Below, one piece after another: positions 53,760 through 64,000 of a DNA stretch of 64,000 nucleotides (the stretch's first letter is position 1; the number at the start of each line of letters is the position of its first letter). Origin of the DNA: Marsupella aquatica (Eukaryota > Marchantiophyta); assembly GCA_973895155.1 (NCBI GenBank), contig OZ316899.1, positions 9,548,001 through 9,612,000 of the forward strand, written 5' to 3'. The notes beneath the pieces were generated by a model. The model was not told the origin of the DNA, made no database searches, and saw nothing but the letters and a program-made list of their open reading frames with translations. A program made the position numbers and the translations under genes.

Positions 53760-53999
53760 GTTACTTACCAAGGTGTTTGGTGGCTTGTGCAGGCAGTGAG
53801 GACTGTTGAGCAACAATCATGTTAGGGAGCAAGTGCAACTTTGTATGGGAGTGGCCGTTGGGGGTGCAAGGGGCACCAAGTTGCTTGCTAAAGGAGTTCT
53901 GTGGAGACGTTTGGGCACCAAGAGCACTTAGGCGTGGGTGCTGGGATTGGTGAGGGTGCTAGATGGCAAGGTCCACCAGTGGGTAGGACTAGACTATCC

Positions 54000-54940
54000 T
54001 TCAAGCTCTTTGTATCCTTTGAAGAGTCAGGTGCTGGTCAACTCCTAGTTGCTAATCAAGGACCTCTAATACTCCTCTCATTGGAATAGGTGCTTTATTC
54101 CACTCCTTTGGCATTGTCACACCATTCTAGGTAGTGTTAGAGTGTATCGTACTATCTAGATCCGTATGTTTGGTATGTGTGCTATATGAGCCGATAAGGT
54201 TCCGTTAGGTTTGTGTGAGAGGGTACTTCTCACTTGTGAGGCATTGAAAGGTCATCTTTCAATGTTGAGCCTTGGAGAGAGAGGAGCTTGAGTGTGGCTA
54301 TGGTGGCTGTGAGCTCCGCTTGTATAACGTGGATTCCTTGAGTAGTGCAAGGTGCGTTGGCTTGACATACGTGTGTGATCGGATCGGTGCGGGATCGATA
54401 GGGTATTGTTGACCGGGATCGTTGTGCCGATTGTGGAGGGAGATTACATTGAAAGATCAGATGCAAACTCTGCTGTGCGGACTGTGCAAACATAAGTTCG
54501 TATGTGTTGATTGAGTTGGCGACGGTTTGGGAAAATCATTGTGTGGATCCGTGGTAGCTCGGATCATATTGAATAGATCATTGGCATCTTGGTTGGTTGC
54601 TGGTAACGGATCTGAAGTGGGAGATCCGAGTTCTGAAGTTCTGCTATTGACGGTTTTTGGACAAAGTTCTCAAGCAGATCGGTGGTGCCGTCTGATCATT
54701 GTGAAGCCTTTGATAAGCTGATTGGGTGATTATTGTGAGCTCTTTGATAAGGGTTTGTGCGTGTAGTGGACTGCTCTGTAGATCTGAATTTGCATATCGT
54801 TTGGTCGATGTTTGTTCCATTTTTCAGGAAGAAAAGAAAAGAGCTTTCGACAAGTTTTGGGTTCCTGTTGGTCGAGAGCTTTTCGTGAAGGAAATTTACA
54901 GTTTTGGGGAGCTTTTCGTGAAAGAAGTAGTCGTTTTTGG
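54000..54940. other. Stretch without assigned genes
   Basis: No protein family recognised. Short palindromic words (CATTGAAAGGTCATCTTTCAATG near 54242) suggest retroelement leader or LTR sequence, but no partner copy is in the window. Confidence 0.4.
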
Positions 54941-54944
54941 GGTC

Positions 54945-55205
54945 GGGTGTGAGGCGCGCGAGGTCACCCATCCCGAAAGTGCTCGCGTGAGGCGATGCGT
55001 GAGGTCACCCATACCAAAAGTGCTCCCAACCGCGAGCACGAAGTCACCCATCGCGAGCGAAGGCAGGCGCAAGGTCGAGGTCACTCATCTCGGGGCTATT
55101 CCGGGCCGTGAGCTCGAGGGGAGGCACGAGGGCTATTCCGAGTCGCGAGCGCAAGGCGAAGTGTGAGGTCACCCATCCCGAGGCTATTCCCAACCGCAAG
55201 CGCTT
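54945..55205. repeat. GC-rich degenerate repeat block
   Basis: Words such as GAGGTCACCCATCCCGA, AGTGCTCGCG, GCGAGCACGAAG and GGGCTATTCCGAG recur about five times with variable spacing, in an otherwise AT-rich region. It resembles the GC-rich blocks of element B LTRs in design but uses different words. It could belong to an LTR of unknown element. Confidence 0.6.
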
Positions 55206-55209
55206 AACT

Positions 55210-57590
55210 GACAAGTTCTCATCCCACCTTGTGTACACACAAGTTTTTACAACTTGTTGTTTAGATTCAAGCGCCAGAGGGCTTTATACACTTTCCGGTT
55301 TGCTTAGAGCCTTGTTTCGGCCAAATCATAGGCTCTTTAGAGGTTTTTGATAGTTCTAAGTTCATCTAAATACACAGATTGAACCAATTCTGCATGGTTT
55401 CTCATCTATATGTGGAATGGCTCGATATAGGTTTATGTAAGAAACTTGTCATTTTTTGCTTTTTGAACAAGGAATAGTAAGAAAGACGTTTAAGTGCTAT
55501 CGGAGTAACTAGGTTTTAGGAACTTAAGTAGGTAGAATAGGAAAGATAGTGGAATGGAAGGTTACTGAGTTGTAAGCAAGTGACAAGGGATAAGAAAGGT
55601 CTATATGATGGGGCATACAACGTTCCGTCCTTATTTAGAATAGGCGACTATTCCGAGCCGGAGAAACAACCCGACACTTGAAGTCTTAGTTTTCGTTCAG
55701 ATTTTTCCCATAGATTCTAGGAGGTCCCTAGAGCACCCCTAAAAAGTCAAATGTCAAGTGGGGTCTCAACCTAGGGTTTCCTTGTGTTTTGGTGTGACTT
55801 AAAATAACAAAATAGCAGGTCCCGGGAAAAATAGCTGATGAGTAAATTTAGGAGTTCCAAGTTTGGAAGTGGGTTAAATATGGTCCACTATATCCCTGGA
55901 AACTTGTGGTAGAAGCTGGGTATATTTGGTTCCTTTTTGGGAGCATCTCAAAGGTGAGAAGAATTTTGGAAAATATAATAATTGACCCACTTTACCTAAT
56001 TTTAGAAAATCGGTGATAAGGTTTTGTTTAGATATTAATAAACCAGAACATAGCCCTATGTCCAGAGAATATGTATATATACTCAAAAGTCATTTTCGAC
56101 TCATGTATGATTTTTTGGGGCGGTCCAAAACAGCCTGGAAATACTGTTTTCCCAACAAAAAAATCCGAAAAAATTTCTAAGTGTCAACCGCGTCGGCGGC
56201 GACCACGACTTAAGCACGAGGCCGGGGCGACTCAAGCACGAGGTCAGGAACACCATAAGGGTCAATACATGAGATGCTTGCTTCAAATTGGGATCAAGAG
56301 GCAGCTACGAAATTGAATTGAGCTGCTATAGCTTCAGGCATGGGATGCTGATCAGAATTGGCTGGCCGCCTTGATGCTGCTGATTGGAATCAAGCTGCGT
56401 GCTATGGAGAAATAGGCTGCTGCTGATCAAGAGCTAGTTGGCTGGCTGTGAGCTATGGTGGGCTATGAAATTGAAGGGCTGGCAGCTGATCAGACTTACT
56501 GCTGCACCAGAATTAGAAGGGCTAGCTTCAAGCACGAGATGTTGAGTGTTGGTTGATTAGTAAGTATGCTGCTAGCTCAATAGTGTTGCTGCTCTGCTAG
56601 CTACGAAGTTGAGAAGGGTGAGCTATGGCCGGCTGCTGGAGAATAGAGCTAGGCTGCTAGCAAATTGATTGAATGTAGTAGCAAAAGGACCAGCTGCAAG
56701 GAAGAACAAGGGCTAGCTGCGAATTGGTGGGCTATGGCTGCTGCAAAATTCTGCTGCGATTTTGAATCACCTGCAAGGTTGGATGGCTATGGAGGTGGAC
56801 TGAGAAGGCTACTGCAAACCGGGCTGAGCTATCGATTGACCTGCTTGCTTTCAAATCCAACAGATCATGTTGCACTTTCAGATTGAATTCAAGAGAGAGG
56901 AAAATGACTGCGAAAATTGATGTCTTTATAAAATTCTTCATAAGAAACGTGAGTATAATGAGAGTACTCTCCCCCTGGTGACACCTGGAATCTCCATAAG
57001 GGGCGTATAAAGTAAGTGTAATCGGGTCGCCGCTTACACCCACTTTACACCAAAAACAGGCCTTGGGAGAATGGGCATAACTTTGGCTAAAGGTATCGGT
57101 TGGGGCCCAATTTTTTTTGTGCTGAGTTAGGGGAAGGTAAGGCACCCCTTGGTGAAGGTGGAAACCCAGAAAAAGAGTCACTCAAATATATTTTTAGCCG
57201 AGGCCATGAGGGGGTCCCGATAGCTTGCAAACCAAAGTCGGCATAGGGGAATGACTACCAGATTTAGGGGCTGACCTTTCTTGCACCCATACTACTTTAG
57301 TTAGGCTCTAGGGAAGGGTACTTACCTTTGTTCAAAGGTGTAAGGTCATTATGTTAAGAAAAGTAAGTATAGGGGGTAGTTTACTTAGGTACTAAAGGGG
57401 TTACAAGTAAAATAAGGCCATCTTTGAATAGGCACAACTTGAGACTCACTCACTCTTTTTACAAGCTTTCAAGTGGGTTGGGAAGCTGGTGAGGAGGACC
57501 ATAAGTGGGAGCAGGTTTTGAGGTCAAAGCATCCAACTCATGTGTGGCATATTCCAGGGCTTGGAAGGAGTCCAAACAATAGGTTGTAGG
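55210..57590. other. Stretch without assigned genes, with GCTGCT/GCTATGG-rich part
   Basis: 56320-56850 is rich in loosely repeated words (GCTGCTGATCA, GGCTATGGAG, GCTAGCTGC). A CTCTCCCCC run at 56968-56976 could be the polypurine tract of element D on the minus strand, which would put its 3' LTR to the left. However, the start of its right LTR (63473 onward) is not found here, so I do not mark a left LTR. Confidence 0.4.
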
Positions 57591-57595
57591 GTTGG

Positions 57596-58171
57596 CTACG
57601 AGCTATAGAGTTGGACTTTGTGTGGTAGGAGGACTTGGGGGAGGAGTAGTTGGACCTCCAACTCCTCCAGCTGGTAAGCTCTCTCCATCAGACTCTGGTC
57701 AGCCTCCATTTGCTTCTCCACACTCACCCTTAAAGTAGGCACTTCAAACTCAATAGGTACAAGTGAGTGCTGTCCAAAAACTAGGTAGAAAGGACTATGG
57801 CCGGTTGTGGTCTTGAAAGCAAGGTTGTAGGAGTACACTGCTGAGTATAATTTGTCATCCCAATCAGTCTTGTGTGCCGCCACAGTTTTGTTCAAGATCT
57901 TGCCAATGATGCCATTAGCTCTCTCCGTTAATCCATTTGCCCTGGGGTGATAGGGAGTGGTCTTCCTATGCTTAATCAAGTACTGAGTAGTGAGCTCCTC
58001 CACGACCTCATTCAAGAAGTGAGTCCCCCTATCACTAACCAATTCAAGAGGTGGCCCAAATCTGGTAAAAATCTGCTGATACATGAACCTTGCTACTGTG
58101 AGAGCATTGTCCTTGCTTGTTGGTCGAGCCTCTACCCACTTAGTAGCATAATCAGTTGCAAGAAGGATGTA
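57596..58171 (-). pseudogene. Element D integrase, part after the premature stop
   Basis: Same frame as the large polyprotein and directly after its TGA: the catalytic core continues with ATDYATKWVEARP, SDRGTHFLNE and NGLTERANG, then DWDDKLYSAVYSYN and GHSPFYLVFGQHSL. It ends at 57596 in a Gln/Leu/Pro-rich tail. It is a separate frame only because of one stop. Confidence 0.88.
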
Positions 58172-61100
58172 TCAATTCCTTCTAGACCTGGTCACAGGAG
58201 TGATGGGACCTATGAAATCTATACCCCATTTCTCAAAAGGTGCAAGAGGTAAAATGGTGGTAAGAGGGTGATGCCTGGAGTGAGCTGGTTTACCTGTCCT
58301 TTGGCAAGGGTCACATCCCCTCACAAAAAGACTTACATCCTTATGAAGTGTTGGCCACCAATACCCTGCATCAAGGATCTTCCTTGCTGTTGTTGCACTT
58401 GCATAATGGCCACCAGCCTCCTCATGCATAGCTCTCATCACAATGGAGATTTCCTTCTTCTCCAAACACCTCCTTAGTCTCCCATCAACTCCTTCCTTGT
58501 GAAGGACACCCTGCACCAATAAGTAGGGTCTGACTTTCCGCAGGAAAACAACAGCCTCCTCTTGGTTCAAATCTCTTGGTAGCCGGGTTGTGAGAAGAAA
58601 TTGGATGATATCCAAGTACCATGTATCCCCTCCACTTCCCACATGAAAGAGGTCTTCATCTGGAAACTGATCATCCACCTCCTTCAAGTCCTCTTCTCCT
58701 TCAATCCTTGAGAAGAAGTCTGCATTCCCATGCGTCTTACCAGGCCTGACCCTCACCTCATAATCAAACTCTTGGAGCAACAAGATCCACCTTGCCACTC
58801 TACCAGTGACATCAGGTTTATTCACCATATACTTGAGAGCATTGTGATCAGTATGGAAGACCACCTTATAGCCCAACAAGTAGTGCCTAAACTTCTTACA
58901 AGAGTAGATGATGCCTAGAGCTTCTCTATTGGTTGGTGAGTAATTCTTTTCAGCGGGTGCTAAAACTCTACTTGCAAAATAGATAGGGTGATCCTTATTC
59001 TGGTCATCAAGTTGACTGAGCACCACACCAATACAAAAACCAGACACATCCACATACACATGGAATTCGCTACTCCAATCAGGTACTATCAAGATAGGAG
59101 CTTCAACCAACCTGTTCTTCAACTCCTGGAAACTTGCTAGCCTCTCAACTGAGGGTTCGACCTCAGCCCCCTTCTTAAGCATGCTGGTTAGGGGTAAAGC
59201 TACTTTAGCAAAGTCCTTAATGAACCTTCTATAGTAGTTTAAACATCCCAAGAATCCCCTCAACTCTGTTACTGAAGTTGGAAATTGGACAGCCATCCAA
59301 ACAGCCACCTTTTCTTGATCCACCTCGATGCCTTTCTTGGATACCTTGTGACCAAGTAGTATCCCTTCTTCCACACCAAAGAAGCACTTCCCTGGGTGAA
59401 GCTTCAAACCAACTTCCCTACATCTTTGGAAGGTCATCCTCAAATGTTCAACATGGTCCTTCCTCCTTCCAAAAACAGCAAAGTCATCTATGAATATTTC
59501 CAAGAACTTTCTCAAGTAGTCATGAAAGATATTCATCATCAACCTTTGGAACATACCAGGGGCATTACAAAGACCAAAAGGCATCCTCCGAAAGGCATAA
59601 ATCCCCCACTCAGTAGTAAAGGCTGTCTTCAACTGGTCCTCCTTCCTTATCCAAATCTGGTTGTAACCTGAGTACCCATCTAGGAAGCTATACACTTCCC
59701 AACCAGCTACTAAGTCAAGTACCATATCAGTAAAGGGGATGGGATAGTGGTCCTTCTTAGTGGCCTCATTGAATTTCCTAAAGTCTTGGCAAACTTGGAT
59801 CTTAGGCTTACCATCCAAGCCTGGTTTCTTTGGTACAATGACAATTGGGGAAACCCACTCACTATTCAACACAGGATAGATGAAACCTGCTTCCAACAAT
59901 TTGTCTATCTCTTCTTTCACCATCAAGGAGTACTTGGGATTCATTCTATATTGCCTTTGTCTCACAGGTGAAGCTCCTAGCATCAAGTCAATTCTATGCT
60001 CACCAAGTTCAGGGTTTACACCAGTAAGATCCAAATGACTCCAAGCAAACACATATTCACCTAGCAAATCTTGGATAGTTTTCTCTTCACCTGATCCCAA
60101 GGCATTTCCCAAGTTGAAGGTCTTGTCTTGCTGGACAGAGATGGTTCTGTACTGCTCAACTCGAATCACCTCCATCTTGTTCCTCATTGTGGAGTCAAAA
60201 GTGTCTTCAAGTTGTGCCAATCTCATGCCTCCATAGACTGGTGCATTTTCAGCACTTAACTCCTCCTTCTCCTTGCTTGAATGCTGGTCTTTCTGAGTCT
60301 CATCCTCCTCTAAGTTTGCAGCCTCCAATTGGTCCTCCAGCTCCTTTATCTTGAGCTTCAACAATGCTAGGTGTTTAGCTTTCACCCTCTGGTCATGAGT
60401 CCCCTTCTTGATCTCAACTTGGGTAGCACCCTTGCTGGTCTGATCAGCCTCCTGAGCCACTATGATAGTGCCTTCTTTGTTGTTCTTCTTGGATGAGGTG
60501 GCAGCCGGCTTCACCTCCTCAAGACTGGTCACCTCACTGATACTGGGCAGAGGTGAATGGCTGGTAAGAGCCGCCTGCTCTAGCTCCTCTCCAAACACTT
60601 CTTCTTTGGTCCATTGGCTCACCATGTTCAACATGTATACCTCATCCTCATCAGATTCAGATTTGGTACTCAATTCATCGGAAAGCTCAGAATCATATTC
60701 ATCCAACTCATCAGTAGTCTCTTCTTGATGCTTGTCATGACCCCATGAAACTGAAGTGGCAGGTTTGCCAAATCTAAACTCCTTCTTGCCCCAATCAGTT
60801 ACCACTTGGGCTCCATACAACCAAGGCCTTCCAATCAAGATTGGGTAAGTAGATGGCCTTGCTGGTCTCATCACCAAGTAATTCAACAAGAACTCCTGCC
60901 CCCCAATGAGAGTAGGTACTTGAGTGAGAGTCCCCACAGGTAGCACTCTTGCTCCATTTGCTAGCCTCATTGTCCTTGCTGTTGACTGAAGTTTCTTGAA
61001 ACCTAGTTGTTGGGCAGTAGCCTCAATCATGATATTCACACCTGAGCCTCCATCAACTGGTACATACGAGAGTACACACCCATTCACTTGAACATCAATC

Positions 61101-63337
61101 TCAGGTGCTCCAAGGTCTTCACAAACCATCATCACATCAGCTGGGGTCCCAACCTTTGGAAGCTTCCTCCTTCTCCTTCCTACCAACATCTCCTTCAGTT
61201 GCCTCCTATACAAAGGGTTGTCTTTGATCAGCTGCCCCACTGTAGCAGTAACCAAACAATCTTTCACATCCTTCTTGATGTCATAAGAGGGTACCTTGTT
61301 GGTCTCCTTCTTCTCCTCCACCTCAGCTTCTTCCTTCAAAGCTTTAGCAACCTTCAGGTCTTTGTTGATGGCCTCTTGATGCACCTTAGCCTCCATCTCC
61401 TCCAGTTGTGTCTTGACTTCCTCATTCACCTTGGGATAGAAGAGCTTTGGATGGTCCCTCTTGTAGTCACTATCTTCAGCGGGTGGGACTTGAACTTCTG
61501 CTCCAATTTCAACTTTGGTTGGTGACTCTGATGAGTGCTCCTGTCTCTCCTTCCTCTTCTTCCTCTCTTCTACTCTTTCCTTCTTTCTTGTGGACCTGGT
61601 AGACACCTTGTAACACACAGCTTCCTCCTCAGGTGTCTCCATTCCTGGTAAATCTGGCTGGTACTCCCCACCAGCAACTTGTGTCACTCCATCTTTGGTC
61701 TCCTCTTGCCATTCCATACTCAATAAGTTCACTGTGGCTTCACTAGGAACTTTGGCAACCACTGGTTGAGGAGCTTCCACCCTTCCTACCATCATCTTGC
61801 CAGCCAATCCAATAGGACAGTTGGTTGTGGTATGACCCTCTCTTTTGCAAACAGCACAAAGATGATAGGGAGCTCCTTGTCCTTGTCTCCTTGGTTCAGG
61901 GCAACTAGTGGAATAGTGCCCTAGTTTTTGACAATTCCAGCAGATCACCACGGTAGTTCTTGCCACTCCCCCAGGTCCTTGAGGTCCTATTTGATCCACC
62001 ATTCTTGGTTGAAGACCAGGCATAAGTTGAGGTGCCATGGGTGGAGCTGGTCTTCCTTGCAAAGTTCTTGGGCCTCCCGAAATCTGGTACACCATCTCTG
62101 GGGCTTCTTCATAGAAGTAGTCCACTTCGCTTGCTTGATAAACTTCACTGGGCTCTTCATTGACATACTGAACTTGATTCCTCCAACCCTGGCACTCCTG
62201 AGGTGTATGGCCAAAACTTTTGCACTTGACACACCATACATGGGCTCTATTCACCGGCACCTTTCTCCTATCAGGTTGCATACCAGCAAAATGAACTGAT
62301 AGGGCCTTGAGTTGGTTGGTGATCTCACTCATCTTGTTGTCCATCAACTTCTTCTCCTTGCTTGCTGGTGTAGAACCTTCCACCAAGTTGAAGGTTGCAG
62401 ATTTGTGGTGCTTACCACCTGGCTTCTTCTTGCTGGCTCTCCTCTTTTGGTCGCTTTTTTTCTTTGCCTTTTTCTTTTTCTTTTTCTTCTTCTTCTTCTT
62501 TTCAGAGTCCTCCTCAGAATCAGCTTCTGATTCTAAATTGGAAGTACTCTCCTCAGATTCTGAATCAGAAGTATCTTCAACTGAACTACTTGAGTCACTT
62601 GAGCTAGAAGAAGAATCATTATGGGCAAATCGCTTCTTCTTTCTCCTACTCTTGGAACTTGAGATCTCAGCACTCCTATAAGACTGAGATGCCTCAATGG
62701 CCTCCTCCAAAGTATTAGGGTGGGCTTGCCTTACTGAGACACCCATCTTCTTGGGTAGGCTTGCCACAAACCATGCCAACAACATGGAGTCTACTGGTCT
62801 AGGGTCAAGCTTGGTAGCTAACCTTTGAAACCTTTGTAGAAACCTCCTTACTGACTCCTTGGATCCCATTCTGATCTCTCCCATCTTGATCAAAGCTTCT
62901 GATTCTTCTCCCACCTTCCTAAACTCCTGCAAGAAGGCTAGCTTGAAGGCATCCCAATCATTCTTGGTGGCATTTGATAGGTTGTTGAACCAAGGTCTTG
63001 CTTCTCCTCTCAAGACACCCGCCAAAGTGGTCAACTTAATATCAAACTCTCCATTGGCTTGGGCTGTCCCAATGAAGTCCTCCAACCAAGCATCAGGATC
63101 CTCCTTGGGCTTGCCATGGAATGTCTTGTACTGAAATCTTGCTCTTTGAGTCACTACCATGGCTGCTTCTTGCTCTTCACTTGTGTTGGAAGTGGAAGAG
63201 GATGTATCACTCCACCCTACACTGGGTTCCGCTTCAGCTTGCAAATGAATGTCCACCCAATCTGGTTGCTCCAACTGGTCCCCAAAGTTAGAACTAAGAG
63301 AGGTTTCTCTTAGTGCTTGACTCCTTGTAGTGGGCAT
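58172..63337 (-). CDS. Element D Gag-Pol polyprotein, open up to one stop in integrase
   Basis: 1721 codons from the ATG at 63337 (MPTTRSQALRETS); an upstream extension to 63493 would read through the primer site and is unlikely. Order: capsid region (KEDPDAWLEDFIGTA, NDWDAFKLAFLQEFRK); Ser/Asp/Glu block and a run of lysines (about 62650-62430); three CCHC knuckles (CVKCKSFGHTPQEC, CWNCQKLGHYSTSC, CAVCKREGHTTTNC); protease with VDGGSGVNIM (about 61065-61039); reverse transcriptase with QDFRKFNEATKKDHYP, MPFGLCNAPGMFQ and FIDDFAVF (about 59500-59478); RNase H with YVDVSGFCIG and TDHNALKYM; integrase zinc finger CDPCQRTGKP and DFIGPITP. It ends at a TGA in place of an Arg codon position of element B. 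Gag, protease and polymerase are contiguous here, unlike B. Confidence 0.93.
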   Translation of the reverse strand: MPTTRSQALRETSLSSNFGDQLEQPDWVDIHLQAEAEPSVGWSDTSSSTSNTSEEQEAAMVVTQRARFQYKTFHGKPKEDPDAWLEDFIGTAQANGEFDIKLTTLAGVLRGEARPWFNNLSNATKNDWDAFKLAFLQEFRKVGEESEALIKMGEIRMGSKESVRRFLQRFQRLATKLDPRPVDSMLLAWFVASLPKKMGVSVRQAHPNTLEEAIEASQSYRSAEISSSKSRRKKKRFAHNDSSSSSSDSSSSVEDTSDSESEESTSNLESEADSEEDSEKKKKKKKKKKKAKKKSDQKRRASKKKPGGKHHKSATFNLVEGSTPASKEKKLMDNKMSEITNQLKALSVHFAGMQPDRRKVPVNRAHVWCVKCKSFGHTPQECQGWRNQVQYVNEEPSEVYQASEVDYFYEEAPEMVYQISGGPRTLQGRPAPPMAPQLMPGLQPRMVDQIGPQGPGGVARTTVVICWNCQKLGHYSTSCPEPRRQGQGAPYHLCAVCKREGHTTTNCPIGLAGKMMVGRVEAPQPVVAKVPSEATVNLLSMEWQEETKDGVTQVAGGEYQPDLPGMETPEEEAVCYKVSTRSTRKKERVEERKKRKERQEHSSESPTKVEIGAEVQVPPAEDSDYKRDHPKLFYPKVNEEVKTQLEEMEAKVHQEAINKDLKVAKALKEEAEVEEKKETNKVPSYDIKKDVKDCLVTATVGQLIKDNPLYRRQLKEMLVGRRRRKLPKVGTPADVMMVCEDLGAPEIDVQVNGCVLSYVPVDGGSGVNIMIEATAQQLGFKKLQSTARTMRLANGARVLPVGTLTQVPTLIGGQEFLLNYLVMRPARPSTYPILIGRPWLYGAQVVTDWGKKEFRFGKPATSVSWGHDKHQEETTDELDEYDSELSDELSTKSESDEDEVYMLNMVSQWTKEEVFGEELEQAALTSHSPLPSISEVTSLEEVKPAATSSKKNNKEGTIIVAQEADQTSKGATQVEIKKGTHDQRVKAKHLALLKLKIKELEDQLEAANLEEDETQKDQHSSKEKEELSAENAPVYGGMRLAQLEDTFDSTMRNKMEVIRVEQYRTISVQQDKTFNLGNALGSGEEKTIQDLLGEYVFAWSHLDLTGVNPELGEHRIDLMLGASPVRQRQYRMNPKYSLMVKEEIDKLLEAGFIYPVLNSEWVSPIVIVPKKPGLDGKPKIQVCQDFRKFNEATKKDHYPIPFTDMVLDLVAGWEVYSFLDGYSGYNQIWIRKEDQLKTAFTTEWGIYAFRRMPFGLCNAPGMFQRLMMNIFHDYLRKFLEIFIDDFAVFGRRKDHVEHLRMTFQRCREVGLKLHPGKCFFGVEEGILLGHKVSKKGIEVDQEKVAVWMAVQFPTSVTELRGFLGCLNYYRRFIKDFAKVALPLTSMLKKGAEVEPSVERLASFQELKNRLVEAPILIVPDWSSEFHVYVDVSGFCIGVVLSQLDDQNKDHPIYFASRVLAPAEKNYSPTNREALGIIYSCKKFRHYLLGYKVVFHTDHNALKYMVNKPDVTGRVARWILLLQEFDYEVRVRPGKTHGNADFFSRIEGEEDLKEVDDQFPDEDLFHVGSGGDTWYLDIIQFLLTTRLPRDLNQEEAVVFLRKVRPYLLVQGVLHKEGVDGRLRRCLEKKEISIVMRAMHEEAGGHYASATTARKILDAGYWWPTLHKDVSLFVRGCDPCQRTGKPAHSRHHPLTTILPLAPFEKWGIDFIGPITPVTRSRRN

Positions 63338-63444
63338 GCCACTCACAATCACCTTTTTATATCTCCCTCCTCTTGAACAACCAACCTGCAAACACACCTC
63401 CAAGTCTTGTGGCTCCACTCCCACAACAAAAATTGCAAGGAGTT

Positions 63445-63462
63445 GTCCCCGACAGCGGCGCC
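63445..63462 (-). other. Primer-binding site of element D
   Basis: Minus strand TGGCGCCGCTGTCGGGGA; one base different from element B, ten bases from the LTR. tRNA-Asp type. Confidence 0.85.
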
Positions 63463-63472
63463 AAAAACAAGG

Positions 63473-64000
63473 GTGAGACTCTATGTCAAACACTTGTCAA
63501 GGAACTTAAGCGGCTTTTCTCCCCAAAGGACTACCTAATACCTGCTCCATATCATACTAGGGTCACAAAGGATTGACAAAATTTCTGAAATGTGCCTACA
63601 ATGTCTAATCACTCCATACATAAGTAGTTTCAACTCTCCACTTCTAGAGAGGTAGTCCCCTTGACTACTTTTGTACTCACACCCTTCCCCTCTCCTCTAC
63701 TCCAAGGATCAGCAAGGGGGATCTCCGCTCCAAGCTATCAGCTTAGAGTAGATTCTCACACAAACACCCAAGAACCAAAGTACTTTCCTTTTCAAGCTTA
63801 AGTCTCCTCAAGACCCTCAAAGTAGTGTTAGCCCTCAACCTTGCCCCCTGGCCTTGGTTTGGGTCCACGCATCCCCTTTGAGCTCTAGAGAAGGCTGCTC
63901 TATCTAAGGACTCTTCCTCTTGTTCTTACTTCTTGTTAACACTACACACCAAGCAAAATACTTTCCACCCTCAAGCTATAATCCTTTCTAAGTCTCAAAG
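63473..64000 (-). repeat. 5' LTR of element D (partial)
   Basis: Begins TGAGACTC next to the primer spacer and continues AT-balanced to the window end. No partner copy is visible inside the window, so the boundary rests on the primer site and the TG start. Confidence 0.65.

Larger units (their letters stand above)
51720..53978 (+). repeat. LTR E, copy 3, split by a 1.85-kb insertion
   Basis: 51720-51906 matches 37560-37705 and 53760-53978 matches 37705-37918; the two halves meet at GTTAC. It ends in CCACCA at 53978. With the LTR end at 42748 and the gag after it, this is the probable 3' LTR of element E, pushed apart by the CACTA element. Confidence 0.7.
57596..64000 (-). mobile_element. Ty3/gypsy retrotransposon D, nearly intact coding, right end outside window
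   Basis: Minus strand: 5' LTR from 63473 (leaves window), tRNA-Asp-type primer-binding site 63445-63462, gag ATG at 63337, then one continuous frame for Gag, protease, reverse transcriptase, RNase H and integrase to 57596, interrupted by a single TGA at about 58172. Same lineage as B by motif order, three zinc knuckles and primer type, but clearly diverged. No accessory frame precedes gag. Its 3' LTR could not be delimited. Confidence 0.9.

Noticed and set aside
55210-57000. Left LTR of element D
   Set aside because: The start of the right LTR (from 63473) has no match here, so the boundary cannot be supported despite a possible polypurine tract near 56970.
62307-62681. Plus-strand frame with Phe-rich run
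   Set aside because: Antisense of the lysine and serine/acidic tract in element D Gag.

Overview
The window is nuclear DNA of a land plant in a repeat-dense part of the genome. The evidence is plant-type Ty3/gypsy and Ty1/copia retrotransposons, a CACTA transposon with plant tnp2/DUF4218/DUF4216 transposase domains, a plant GH35 beta-galactosidase relic, primer-binding sites matching plant tRNA-Asp, and short runs of the TTTAGGG plant telomere repeat. I cannot name the species. There are no rRNA or tRNA genes, no operons and no certainly intact host gene.

Layout. 1-7796: gypsy element A (minus strand, dead), with a 761-bp hAT-like non-autonomous element inside it. 7797-8380: 78-bp tandem array. 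8346-9908 and 21224-21346: the two halves of a minus-strand gene with a ParB/sulfiredoxin-like region, split by gypsy element B (9909-21223, target duplication GAACT on both sides). 21394-22482: an array of 25-bp palindromes. 22500-26300: mostly unassigned, with two unrecognised open frames. 26320-27570: GH35 beta-galactosidase pseudogene. 28472-31056: a degenerate minus-strand copy of an unrecognised coiled-coil gene family. 31240-33970: relic C, a relative of element B. 35475-36176: another coiled-coil family fragment joined to a copia fragment. 36990-37918: LTR-like repeat E. 38124-41758: the best copy of the coiled-coil gene (plus strand). 42600-44440: LTR end, tRNA-Met-type primer-binding site and gag of element E. 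44506-51640: decayed CACTA transposon with a SET-domain-like fragment inside. 51720-53978: another LTR E copy split by a 1.85-kb insertion. 54000-57590: unassigned, with a GC-rich repeat block. 57596-64000: gypsy element D, almost intact, its right LTR leaving the window.

How the parts relate. Elements B, C and D share the same primer-binding-site type and (B and C) the same 9-base spacer to the LTR. B and D both carry three CCHC zinc knuckles in Gag and a DGG-type protease motif. B and C also share accessory coding sequence between primer-binding site and gag, and a GC-rich inverted-repeat block beside it. Most of the window is therefore layers of insertions into insertions.

The most unusual material is (1) the ParB-like gene bracketed by arrays of palindromes, (2) the accessory frame upstream of gag kept at protein level between B and C, (3) the coiled-coil family whose two large copies differ at many synonymous sites but keep the protein, and (4) the SET-like fragment inside the CACTA element. 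All similarities were judged by eye; no database search was possible.
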